Shown: in pieces, positions 52,850-60,836 of the stretch
Position numbering within the stretch: position 1 is the stretch's first letter
How the letters are laid out: the number at the start of each line of letters is the position of its first letter
Assembly: GCF_001005085.2 (NCBI RefSeq)
Contig: NZ_LBMU02000003.1
Span: 1-64,000 of the forward strand
DNA: 64,000 nucleotides
Direction: 5' to 3'
Source: Streptomyces humi
GTDB taxonomy: Bacteria > Actinomycetota > Actinomycetes > Streptomycetales > Streptomycetaceae
The notes under the pieces: model-generated
Databases searched by the model: none
What the model was told of the DNA's origin: nothing
Seen by the model: only the letters and a program-made list of their open reading frames with translations
Translations under genes and position numbers: made by a program

Positions 52850-55057
52850 TTGCCTCAGCACACGAGCACACGCCAGTCATCAAGCACGACCGGGGAGACC
52901 GGGGCTGAGGCCGAGAAGATCGCGGAGAGGCCGACCGGGGCCGAGAAGGCCTCGGAGTCCGTGGAGGCCCCGGAGTCCATAGCGGTCACGGAAGCCGAAG
53001 AGACCCCGGGCGCGGAAGCCGAAGAGAGCCCGGGCGCGGATACCGAAGAGAGCCCGGGCACGGAAGCCGAAGAGACCCCGGGCACGGATACCGAAGAGAG
53101 CCCGGGCACGGATGCCGTCTCCGACGCGGCGGTGGAGCGGGAGGACACCGACTCCGGCGCCGCACCCGGGTCCGCCCCCGGACCCGCTGATTCCACCGGG
53201 GCCGACAAGACCGACGAGGCCGACAAGACCGAAGAAGCCGATCGGGGCGAAGAGACCGAAAAGTCCCCCGCCACGGATGGCGCACCCGGCGTGGGGGCCG
53301 TCGGCGAGGATGCTGCTGCGGGCCGGGAGGAATCCGGCTCGGAGGCCGCTCCCGGATCCGCCTCCGGGGGGCCGGGGCCGCGGGATCGGATCTGGCAGCG
53401 GTGGCGTGGGCGGCATCCCGGCGGTGCTCGGGTGGTTTCCGTGTCCCTCACCGTGGTCAGCGCGCTCGTCGTCTACGTCTGCCTGCTGATGCCGAACACG
53501 CTCAGCGGGCTGAAGGCGGTCACGTTCGTGCGGATACCGGCCGAGGCGGTCATGGGCGCGGTCGTGCTGCTGGCCCTGCCCCGGCGGCCCCGGCTGGTGC
53601 TGTCGGCGGTCGCCGGGGCGGTGGTCGGCGCGCTGACCGTCGTGGACTTCTTCAACATGGGGTTCGTCGACTACCTGGGGCGCCCCTTCAACATCATCCT
53701 GGACTGGTCGCTGCTGCCCGACGCCCGCGGCTACCTGAAGGACACCCTCGGCGGCACCGTCGAGCTGGCGCTCACCGTCGGGGCGGGGCTGCTGATCTTC
53801 CTGTTGATCGCGGCCGTCGCGCTGGCCACCGTCCGGGTCTCCAACCAGCTCACCCGGGTCCGGACGAAGGCCACCCGGGCCACCCTGATCGTCGGCACGG
53901 TGTGGATCACCTGCAACGCGCTGGGGCTGTCGGTCGCCGGCTCGCCGCTCGCCGCGCAGAAGGCGACCGCGGTGCTGAAGTCGCAGGTGCGGACCGTACA
54001 GCAGACGCTGAAGGACGAGGCGGAGTTCCGCAAGGTCGCCAAGGTCGACGCGTTCGGGAACACCCCGGGCGACCAGCTGGTGCCGGCGCTGCGCGGCAAG
54101 GACGTGGTCTTCACGTTCATCGAGAGCTACGGCCGCAGTGCCATCGAGGACCCGATCGAGGCACCCGGTGTGGACAGGACGCTGGACGCCCAGACCGCGA
54201 TGCTGAAGAAGGCCGGTTACGCGGCGAAGAGCGGCTGGCTGACGTCGGCGACGTACGGCGGCAGCAGCTGGCTCGGCCACTCCACGACCATGTCGGGGCT
54301 GTGGGTCAGCAACCAGCAGCGGTACCGGACCGTGATGGCCAGCGACCACCTGAGCCTGACGAAGGCGTTCCGGAAGACCGGTGACTTCGACACCGTCGGT
54401 GTGATGCCGGGCATCCAGAAGGGCTGGCCGGAGCAGAGCTTCTACGGCCTCGACAAGGTCTACAACGCCTTCCAGCTCGGCTACAAGGGGCCGAAGTTCA
54501 GCTGGTCGACGATGCCCGACCAGTACGCGCTCCAGCAGTTCCAGAACCGGGTGCACAGCAAGAAGCCGGCCGACGGCAAGTCCCGGATGTCGCTGCTGAT
54601 CCTGACCTCCAGCCACCAGCCGTGGGCGCCGATCCCGAAGATGGTCCCGTGGGACCAGCTGGGCGACGGCTCGGTCTTCGACGCCATCCAGAAGGCCGGC
54701 AACAAGGCGTCCGACGTCATCGCCGACACCACCAGGTCCCGCCAGGAGTACGGCAAGTCGGTGCAGTACTCGGTGACCGCGCTCACCCAGTGGCTACAGC
54801 GCTACGGCAACGACGACACGGTCCTGGTCTTCCTCGGCGACCACCAGCCGATCGCCCGGGTCAGCGGCAACCACGCCAGCCGTGACGTGCCGATCTCGAT
54901 CGTTGCCAAGGACCCGAAGGTGCTTGACGCCATCGACTCCTGGAACTGGACCGACGGCCTGCGCCCGGCGCACGACGCCCCGGTGTGGAAGATGAGCTCG
55001 TTCCGCGACAAGTTCCTGACGGCGTACGGATCCACACCGCATCCCAAGAGCAACTAG
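52850..55057 (+). CDS. Membrane sulfatase-family protein (LTA synthase-like) with acidic repeat N terminus
   Basis: 735 aa, TTG start at 52850 supported by GGAAGG. Residues 1-185 are disordered, Glu/Pro/Thr-rich and include five octads of the type EAEETPGA encoded by 24-bp repeats. Then four to five helices (VVSVSLTVVSALVVYVCLLM onward) and an extracellular alkaline-phosphatase-fold domain: VVFTFIESYGRSAIED, TYGGSSWLGHSTTMSGLWVS (likely nucleophile Thr/Ser), LTSSHQPWAPIP and VLVFLGDHQP (metal ligands). Likely transfers or hydrolyses phospho-groups on envelope polymers. Its TAG overlaps the convergent dus stop. Confidence 0.85.
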   Translation: MPQHTSTRQSSSTTGETGAEAEKIAERPTGAEKASESVEAPESIAVTEAEETPGAEAEESPGADTEESPGTEAEETPGTDTEESPGTDAVSDAAVEREDTDSGAAPGSAPGPADSTGADKTDEADKTEEADRGEETEKSPATDGAPGVGAVGEDAAAGREESGSEAAPGSASGGPGPRDRIWQRWRGRHPGGARVVSVSLTVVSALVVYVCLLMPNTLSGLKAVTFVRIPAEAVMGAVVLLALPRRPRLVLSAVAGAVVGALTVVDFFNMGFVDYLGRPFNIILDWSLLPDARGYLKDTLGGTVELALTVGAGLLIFLLIAAVALATVRVSNQLTRVRTKATRATLIVGTVWITCNALGLSVAGSPLAAQKATAVLKSQVRTVQQTLKDEAEFRKVAKVDAFGNTPGDQLVPALRGKDVVFTFIESYGRSAIEDPIEAPGVDRTLDAQTAMLKKAGYAAKSGWLTSATYGGSSWLGHSTTMSGLWVSNQQRYRTVMASDHLSLTKAFRKTGDFDTVGVMPGIQKGWPEQSFYGLDKVYNAFQLGYKGPKFSWSTMPDQYALQQFQNRVHSKKPADGKSRMSLLILTSSHQPWAPIPKMVPWDQLGDGSVFDAIQKAGNKASDVIADTTRSRQEYGKSVQYSVTALTQWLQRYGNDDTVLVFLGDHQPIARVSGNHASRDVPISIVAKDPKVLDAIDSWNWTDGLRPAHDAPVWKMSSFRDKFLTAYGSTPHPKSN
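52990..53110. repeat. 24-bp coding tandem repeat, five copies
   Basis: Units GAAGCCGAAGAGACCCCGGG and GATACCGAAGAGAGCCCGGG with period 24, inside the sulfatase-family gene, encoding acidic octapeptides (EAEETPGA / DTEESPGT). Confidence 0.9.
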
Positions 55058-56196
55058 CCCCCGGAAGTGTCCAGTTCGGCGTCCTCGGTGATGCCCGCGC
55101 AGTCGTAGGGGTCCTTCAGCCAGCCGTCCGGCAGCACCACGCGGTTGTTGCCGGACGTACGGCCGCGGGGGCCGTCGGCGCCCGTGGGCCAGGGCTGGTC
55201 GAGGTCCAGTTCGTCGAGGCCCGCGCGGAGTTCCGCCAGGGACGACGTGATGGCGAGGCGCCCCCGCATCTCGCTGCCGACCGCGAAGCCCTTCAGGTAC
55301 CAGGCGACGTGCTTGCGGAAGTCGACGACGCCCTTGGCCTCGTCGCCGAGCCACTCGCCGAGCAGGGTGGCGTGCCGGACCATGATGTCGGCGACCTCGC
55401 GGAGGGCGGGCCTCAGGATCTCCTGCTCGCGGCCCTCGAAGGCGGCGACCAGGTCGGCGAAGAGCCACGGGCGGCCCAGGCAGCCGCGGCCGACCACGAC
55501 CCCGTCGCAGCCCGTCTCGCGGACCATCCGGAGCGCGTCCTCGGCCGACCAGATGTCGCCGTTGCCGAGCACCGGGATCTCGGGGACGTGCTCCTTGAGG
55601 CGGGCGATGGCCTCCCAGTCGGCGGTGCCGCCGTAGTGCTGGGCGGCGGTGCGGCCGTGCAGGGCGATCGAGGTGACGCCCTCCTCGACGGCGATCCGGC
55701 CGGCGTCGAGGTAGGTGATGTGGTCGTCGTCGATGCCCTTGCGCATCTTCATGGTGACCGGGAGGTCCCCGGCGCCGGAGACGGCCTCGCGCAGGATCGC
55801 GCGCAGCAGGTTGCGCTTGTAGGGCAGGGCCGAGCCGCCGCCCTTGCGCGTCACCTTCGGGACCGGGCAGCCGAAGTTCAGGTCGATGTGGTCGGCGAGG
55901 CCCTCCTCCGCGATCATGCGGACGGCCTTGCCGACGGTGGCCGGGTCGACGCCGTACAGCTGGATCGAGCGCGGCTTCTCGGTCGCGTCGAAGTGGATCA
56001 GCTGCATGGTCTTCTCGTTGCGCTCGACCAGCGCCCGGGTCGTGATCATCTCGCTGACGAACAGCCCCTTGCCACCGCTGAACTCCCTGCACAGGGTGCG
56101 GAAGGGCGCGTTGGTGATCCCGGCCATGGGGGCCAGGACGACCGGCGGCTGAACAGTGTGGGGGCCGATCTGGAGCGGCGACGTGGGCTCGGGCAT
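55054..56196 (-). CDS. dusB: tRNA-dihydrouridine synthase
   Basis: 380 aa. FMN barrel with VVLAPMAGITNAPFRTLCRE, catalytic Cys110 in DHIDLNFGCPVPKVTRKGGG, ITYLDAGRIAVEEGVTSIAL with HGRTAAQHYGG, and VLGNGDIWSAEDALRM then GVVVGRGCLGRPWLF. A C-terminal tRNA-binding domain follows. DusB-like by motif order. ATG 56196 begins MPEPTSPLQIGPHTVQPPVV. Convergent with the sulfatase gene, the two stops sharing CTAG. Confidence 0.95.
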   Translation of the reverse strand: MPEPTSPLQIGPHTVQPPVVLAPMAGITNAPFRTLCREFSGGKGLFVSEMITTRALVERNEKTMQLIHFDATEKPRSIQLYGVDPATVGKAVRMIAEEGLADHIDLNFGCPVPKVTRKGGGSALPYKRNLLRAILREAVSGAGDLPVTMKMRKGIDDDHITYLDAGRIAVEEGVTSIALHGRTAAQHYGGTADWEAIARLKEHVPEIPVLGNGDIWSAEDALRMVRETGCDGVVVGRGCLGRPWLFADLVAAFEGREQEILRPALREVADIMVRHATLLGEWLGDEAKGVVDFRKHVAWYLKGFAVGSEMRGRLAITSSLAELRAGLDELDLDQPWPTGADGPRGRTSGNNRVVLPDGWLKDPYDCAGITEDAELDTSGG

Positions 56197-56290
56197 TCCC
56201 CCATTGTCGCGTACGGCGCGCGGTGCTCGGCCGGCCCTGTGGACAACCGCCCGCCGGCGTGCTCCGGCATGATCATGTATCACTCATTAG

Positions 56291-56320
56291 TTAGACGCAC
56301 TATCGAAACGGGCGTACGAT
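56291..56320 (+). promoter_or_regulatory. Predicted promoter of DHA2 exporter gene, leaderless
   Basis: TTAGAC (56291-56296), 18-bp spacer, TACGAT (56315-56320). The -10 covers a first ATG at 56319, so translation must begin at ATG 56328, right at the expected transcription start. The preceding CACTCATTAGTTAGACGC is A/T-rich and may hold an operator. Confidence 0.55.
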
Positions 56321-56327
56321 GGGGCCC

Positions 56328-57779
56328 ATGCCCGAGCTGAGCCCCCGCCGCCGCATGCTCGTGCTCGCGATCTGCTGCATGAGCCTGCTGATCGTGAGTC
56401 TCGACACCACCGCCCTGAATGTCGGCCTGCCGTCCATGCAGCGTGAGCTGCACGCCTCCACGGCGGGACTGCAATGGACCATCGACGCGTACACCCTGGT
56501 CCTGGCCTCGCTGCTGATGCTCGCGGGCTCCACCGGCGACCGGGTCGGGCGCAAGAAGGTCTTCATGACCGGCCTGGTGGTCTTCTCGATCGGCTCGCTG
56601 CTCTGCTCGCTCGCGCCGAACCTGGAGTCGCTGATCGCGTTCCGCATGGTCCAGGCGGTGGGCGGCTCGATGCTCAACCCCGTCGCCATGTCGATCATCA
56701 CCAACACCTTCACCGACCCGCGTGAGCGGGCCCGCGCGATCGGAGTGTGGGGTGCGGTGGTCGGCATATCCATGGCCGCGGGTCCGCTGGTCGGCGGCCT
56801 GCTGGTGGAGTCGGTCGGCTGGCGCGCGATCTTCTGGGTCAACCTTCCGGTGGGTCTGGCGGCGCTACTGCTGACGTTGCGCTTCGTGCCGGAGTCCCGG
56901 GCGCCGAAGGCCCGGCGCCCCGACCCGGTCGGCCAGGTGCTCGTCATCGCCCTGTTCGGTGCGCTGACGTACTCGATCATCGAGGCGCCGACGGCGGGCG
57001 CGGCCACGGTGGTCCCCTTCGCCGTGGTGGCCCTGGCCGCCCTGCTCGGACTGCTCTGGTACGAACCGAGGCGCGACCAGCCCCTCATCGACCTGCGCTT
57101 CTTCCGCTCGGCGCCGTTCAGCGGGGCCACGGTGATCGCGATCAGCGCGTTCGCCTCGCTCGGCGGCTTCCTGTTCCTGTCCACGCTGTACCTCCAGAAC
57201 GTGCGCGGCCTCGACGCCCTGCACGCGGGCCTGTGGATGCTGCCGATGGCGGTCCCGATGTTCCTGTGCGCACCGCTGTCGGGCCGTCTGGTCGGCAGCC
57301 GCGGCCCTCGCCTGCCGCTGGTGGTCGCCGGGGTGGCGATGACGGCGAGCGCGGTGCTGTTCGCCGCGTTCGAGGCGGAGACCTCGAACGCCACCCTGAT
57401 CCCCGGTTACATCCTGTTCGGCATCGGCTTCGGCTTCGTGAACGCCCCCATCACCAACACCGCGGTCTCGGGAATGCCGAGGTCCCAGGCGGGGGTGGCG
57501 GCGGCGGTCGCCTCGACCAGCCGGCAGCTGGGCCAGACCCTGGGTGTGGCGGTCATCGGCGCGGTGCTGGCCTCGGGGATCAGCGCGTCGTCGTACCGCG
57601 CGAGCTTCGTGACCGCCGCGCGGCCCGGCTGGTGGGTCCTCGCCGCCTGCGGCCTCGTGGTCCTGGTCCTGGGCGCCCTGACCAACGGCAGCTGGGCCCG
57701 CGGCACGGCCGAGCGGACCGCTCGGCGCCTGGAGTCGGCGGAGATCCGGCAGCCGGTGGGCGCCGGGGACCGGGTCTGA
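56328..57779 (+). CDS. MFS drug exporter, EmrB/QacA (DHA2, 14-TM) type
   Basis: 483 aa. SLDTTALNVGLPSMQRELHA (motif D1) with QWTIDAYTLVLASLLMLAGS, motif A GDRVGRKKVFMTG, and motif C-like GVWGAVVGISMAAGPLVGG: the DHA2 drug:H+ antiporter pattern with 14 helices. ATG 56328 is chosen because the predicted -10 overlaps the alternative ATG at 56319. Monocistronic, divergent from dus, with no adjacent regulator of its own. Confidence 0.93.
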   Translation: MPELSPRRRMLVLAICCMSLLIVSLDTTALNVGLPSMQRELHASTAGLQWTIDAYTLVLASLLMLAGSTGDRVGRKKVFMTGLVVFSIGSLLCSLAPNLESLIAFRMVQAVGGSMLNPVAMSIITNTFTDPRERARAIGVWGAVVGISMAAGPLVGGLLVESVGWRAIFWVNLPVGLAALLLTLRFVPESRAPKARRPDPVGQVLVIALFGALTYSIIEAPTAGAATVVPFAVVALAALLGLLWYEPRRDQPLIDLRFFRSAPFSGATVIAISAFASLGGFLFLSTLYLQNVRGLDALHAGLWMLPMAVPMFLCAPLSGRLVGSRGPRLPLVVAGVAMTASAVLFAAFEAETSNATLIPGYILFGIGFGFVNAPITNTAVSGMPRSQAGVAAAVASTSRQLGQTLGVAVIGAVLASGISASSYRASFVTAARPGWWVLAACGLVVLVLGALTNGSWARGTAERTARRLESAEIRQPVGAGDRV

Positions 57780-57794
57780 CCCCGGCCGGAGGCG

Positions 57795-58133
57795 TCAGCA
57801 GGAACTGGTCATGCGCTGGTGGCGGGTCCTGACCGCCCGGTGGAGGGCGCCCAGGGCGAGAGCCTGGAGCAGGGCGGACACGACGACCGTGGCGACGAAG
57901 AACCAGTTCGGCATCTCCGCCGGGTCCCACGCGGTCCGGCCCAGCGCCCCGACGAGCAGGAAAGCGGGGAAGGTGACCAGCGGCGGCCAGGGCCACGCGG
58001 AGGCCGGGTCCCCCGAGGCGACGGGGTCGGCCATGGCCTTGGCGATGACGAAGGCGACCAGGGCCAGGTAGGCCACCGACACCCGGTTGCCGAGCGTCAG
58101 CCGTAGCAGCGTGCGGACAAGGCCAGGTCCCAT
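57795..58133 (-). CDS. Small integral membrane protein (SCO4225-like?)
   Basis: 112 aa, three hydrophobic segments (SVAYLALVAFVIAKAMA; WPPLVTFPAFLLVGALG; WFFVATVVVSALLQALALGA). ATG 58133 has CAGGGGG at good spacing. It resembles the small SCO4225-type membrane proteins of Streptomyces, but I am not certain. Function unknown. Confidence 0.65.
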   Translation of the reverse strand: MGPGLVRTLLRLTLGNRVSVAYLALVAFVIAKAMADPVASGDPASAWPWPPLVTFPAFLLVGALGRTAWDPAEMPNWFFVATVVVSALLQALALGALHRAVRTRHQRMTSSC

Positions 58134-58216
58134 CGGTCGCCCCCTGTGGTCGCGGTGTTCCGTCCCCTCCCTGCATGGTGGTTCGAACGGCCGTGCGCTG
58201 TCCTGAGTACCCGTAC

Positions 58217-59230
58217 TCAACCCTGTCCGACGGCCGCCGTCAGCTCGTCCAGCCGCGCCAGCCGTTCCCGTGACTCCTCGTCCACCGGCACGTAGGTGAC
58301 CATCCGGGCCCCGGACTCCGGGTTCAGCCACAGGTCCGTGTGGTCCATGGTGAGCAGCCCGACGTACGGGTTGAGGAACTGCTTGGTCTTGGTGTCGGGC
58401 ACGGCCATCACCTCGTACCGCTCCCAGATGTCGCGGAACTCGGGGGACTCCGTCGTCAGTCGCTTGACCAGCATCTTCCAGGCCGGCTCGCCGAGGTGGC
58501 CGGCCATGGCCGCGCGGAGTTTGGCGGCCATGAAGCGCCGGGTCTCCTCCAGGTGGACGATCGACCGCCGCCACTCCGGGTGGGTGTAGGCGAGGATCAT
58601 GGAGTTGCGGTCCTCGGGCGGGACCGCGTCCAGGTCGCCCATCAGCCGGGCGTAGGTGCGGTTGTGGTCGAGGATGTCGTAGCGGCTGTTCTGGATGCAG
58701 GCCGGGATGGGCTCCAGGGCGCGCAGCATCTCGCTCAGGGCCGGGGTGATGGTCGGGCAGCGCGAGGCCGGGGTCGGATCCACGGCGGCGGCCAGCTGGA
58801 AGAGGTGGGCGCGCTCGCTCGCGTCGAGCCGCAGGGTGCGGGCCAGGGCGTCCAGGACCTGGACGGAGACCTGGATGTCCCGAGCCTGTTCCAGCCAGGT
58901 GTACCAGGTGACGCCGACCGCGGAGAGCTGGGCCACCTCCTCCCGGCGCAGGCCGGGGGTGCGGCGGCGGGTGCCCCGCGGCAGGCCCACCTGTTCCGGG
59001 GCGATCCGCTCGCGGCGGTTGCGCAGGAACGCGGCCAGTTCATGGCGGCGGACGGCCGCGCCCCCGGCCGCGGACCGTGGCGCCGCCCCGGCCCTGGCAG
59101 CCGCCCCGCTCGCGGCAGCCGCCCCGGTCGAGGTCGTCGCGCCGGTCGTGGCCATCGCCCCGGTCGTGGCTGGCGTCCCGGTCGTGGCCGCCGTCCCGCT
59201 CGTCGTCGTCGCGCCGGTCGTGGTCGTCAT
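58217..59230 (-). CDS. XRE-family regulator with MmyB-like ligand-binding domain
   Basis: 337 aa. HTH: VRRHELAAFLRNRRERIAPE, then GLRREEVAQLSAVGVTWYTW and LEQARDIQVSVQVLDALART. The ligand domain of MmyB type contains NSRYDILDHNRTYARLMGDL and WLNPESGARMVTYVP. The first 65 residues are a Thr/Gly/Ala repeat (TTTTGATTTSGTAATTGTPA and on), unusual for the family, and the true start could lie further in. Divergent from a DHA2 exporter, whose expression it likely controls. Confidence 0.88.
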   Translation of the reverse strand: MTTTTGATTTSGTAATTGTPATTGAMATTGATTSTGAAAASGAAARAGAAPRSAAGGAAVRRHELAAFLRNRRERIAPEQVGLPRGTRRRTPGLRREEVAQLSAVGVTWYTWLEQARDIQVSVQVLDALARTLRLDASERAHLFQLAAAVDPTPASRCPTITPALSEMLRALEPIPACIQNSRYDILDHNRTYARLMGDLDAVPPEDRNSMILAYTHPEWRRSIVHLEETRRFMAAKLRAAMAGHLGEPAWKMLVKRLTTESPEFRDIWERYEVMAVPDTKTKQFLNPYVGLLTMDHTDLWLNPESGARMVTYVPVDEESRERLARLDELTAAVGQG

Positions 59231-59262
59231 GCCTCCAGACTGCCGCCCCGCGGATCCTGTTG

Positions 59263-59305
59263 CCAGGTACTTCTTGTACCAGGACAAGAAGACTCTGGTA
59301 CCAGG
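59263..59305. promoter_or_regulatory. Operator candidate between XRE regulator and exporter
   Basis: CCAGGTAC (59263), then GTACCAGG at 59276 and 59298 (22 bp apart), the last inside the perfect palindrome CTGGTACCAG (59295-59304). These fill the divergent gap and look like repeated binding sites for the adjacent regulator. Confidence 0.55.
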
Positions 59306-59331
59306 CTGAGCGGCACCGCAGGCTCGGTGCC

Positions 59332-60759
59332 ATGACCGACACCGTCACCGCTCAGACCCTGCGGTCCCCGGCCGCGCCCCCGGCGCTCGGCGGGCCCGGC
59401 CTGTTCACCGTGCTGCTGGCCGCGGCCCTGCCGCTCGTCGACTTCTTCATCGTCAACGTCGCCCTGCCCACCATCGGAACCGACCTGCACGCGGGCGAGG
59501 CCGTCCTGGAACTGGTGGTCGCCGGGTACGGCGTCGCCTACGCCGTGCTGCTGGTGCTCGGCGGCCGGCTCGGCGACCTGTTCGGGCGCCGCCGGCTCTT
59601 CCTCGCCGGCATGGCCGCGTTCGGGCTGACCTCGCTGGCCTGCGGACTCGCACCCGGCGCCTGGTCGCTGGTGGCCGCCCGGGTCGCCCAGGGCGCCGCG
59701 GCCGCCGCGATGCTCCCGCAGGTCCTCGCCACCATCCAGGCCGCCACCACCGGCGGCCGCCGCGCCAGGGCCATGAGCCTGTACGGCGCCACCGCCGGCC
59801 TGTCCATGGTGGCCGGGCAGATACTCGGCGGGGTGCTGGTCGCCGCCGACCTCTGGGGCACCGGCTGGCGTTCCGTGTTCCTCGTCAACGTGCCGGTCGT
59901 GATCGCCGGACTGGTACTCGGGACGCGGTTCGTGCCGGAGACCCGGTCGCAGCGGCCCGAGCCCGTCGACGGACCCGGGACCGTGCTGCTCGCGGTCGCC
60001 CTGCTCACCCTCCTCGCCCCGCTCACCGAGGGCCGGGCGGCGGGCTGGCCACTGTGGACCTGGCTGTCGCTGGCCGCGTTCCCGGGCGCGGCCGCCGCCT
60101 TCTACGCCGTGGAGCGCCGCGCCGACCGCGCGGGCCGCACCCCGCTGGTGCCGCCGAGCCTGTTCGAACTCGCCTCGCTGCGCCGGGGCCTGGTGCTGAT
60201 GCTGCCGTTCTCGATCGGGTTCAGCGGGTTCATGTTCGTGATCGCCGTGGCCTTGCAGAGCGGGGAGCGGCTGGGACCGGTGGCGGCGGGGCTGGCGCTC
60301 GCGCCGATGGCCGTCGCCTTCCTGTTCGTCTCGCTCGCCGGGCCGCGTCTGATCGCCCGGTTCGGCAGCCGGGTGGTGACCGCCGGGTCGGCGCTCCAGG
60401 GGATCGGCGTCGCCCTCATCACGCTGGCCGCCTGGCGGGACTGGCCGCACCTGGACTTCGCCGGACTGCTGCCGGGGGTGACGGTCGCCGGTGCCGGTCA
60501 GGCCCTGCAACTCCCCAACGTGCTGCGGCTGGTGATGTCCGAGGTGCCGCCGGCGCGGGCCGGGGTGGGCAGCGGGGTGATGGTCACCACCCAGCAGTCC
60601 GCCCTCGCCCTCGGCGTGGCCACCCTGGGCACCCTGTTCCTCTCCCTGGTCCCGCGGCAGGGCGTGCGGGACGCCCTGGTCATCACCCTGCTGGTACAGC
60701 TGGGCCTGGTGGTGCTGACGGGACTGCTCAGCCTGCGGCTCCCCCGGCCGGTGGCCTGA
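59332..60759 (+). CDS. MFS drug exporter, DHA2 type
   Basis: 475 aa, 14 predicted helices. PLVDFFIVNVALPTIGTDLH (D1-like), VVAGYGVAYAVLLVLGGRLGD, motif A GRLGDLFGRRRLFLAG, and motif C-like ATAGLSMVAGQILGG. Start ATG 59332 lacks an obvious ribosome-binding site. Paired divergently with the XRE/MmyB-like regulator, a common efflux-control arrangement in Streptomyces. Confidence 0.93.
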   Translation: MTDTVTAQTLRSPAAPPALGGPGLFTVLLAAALPLVDFFIVNVALPTIGTDLHAGEAVLELVVAGYGVAYAVLLVLGGRLGDLFGRRRLFLAGMAAFGLTSLACGLAPGAWSLVAARVAQGAAAAAMLPQVLATIQAATTGGRRARAMSLYGATAGLSMVAGQILGGVLVAADLWGTGWRSVFLVNVPVVIAGLVLGTRFVPETRSQRPEPVDGPGTVLLAVALLTLLAPLTEGRAAGWPLWTWLSLAAFPGAAAAFYAVERRADRAGRTPLVPPSLFELASLRRGLVLMLPFSIGFSGFMFVIAVALQSGERLGPVAAGLALAPMAVAFLFVSLAGPRLIARFGSRVVTAGSALQGIGVALITLAAWRDWPHLDFAGLLPGVTVAGAGQALQLPNVLRLVMSEVPPARAGVGSGVMVTTQQSALALGVATLGTLFLSLVPRQGVRDALVITLLVQLGLVVLTGLLSLRLPRPVA

Positions 60760-60770
60760 CCCTGCGCCAC

Positions 60771-60826
60771 CCGGCCGCCCCCGGCCCACGGAATCCGCCC
60801 GGCCGCCCCCGGCCCACGGAATCCGC
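60771..60826. repeat. 28-bp tandem duplication
   Basis: Two identical 28-bp units starting CCGGCCGCCCCCGGCCCACG at 60771 and 60799 plus a 9-bp partial, filling the convergent gap after the exporter gene. Confidence 0.9.
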
Positions 60827-60836
60827 CCGGCCGCCG

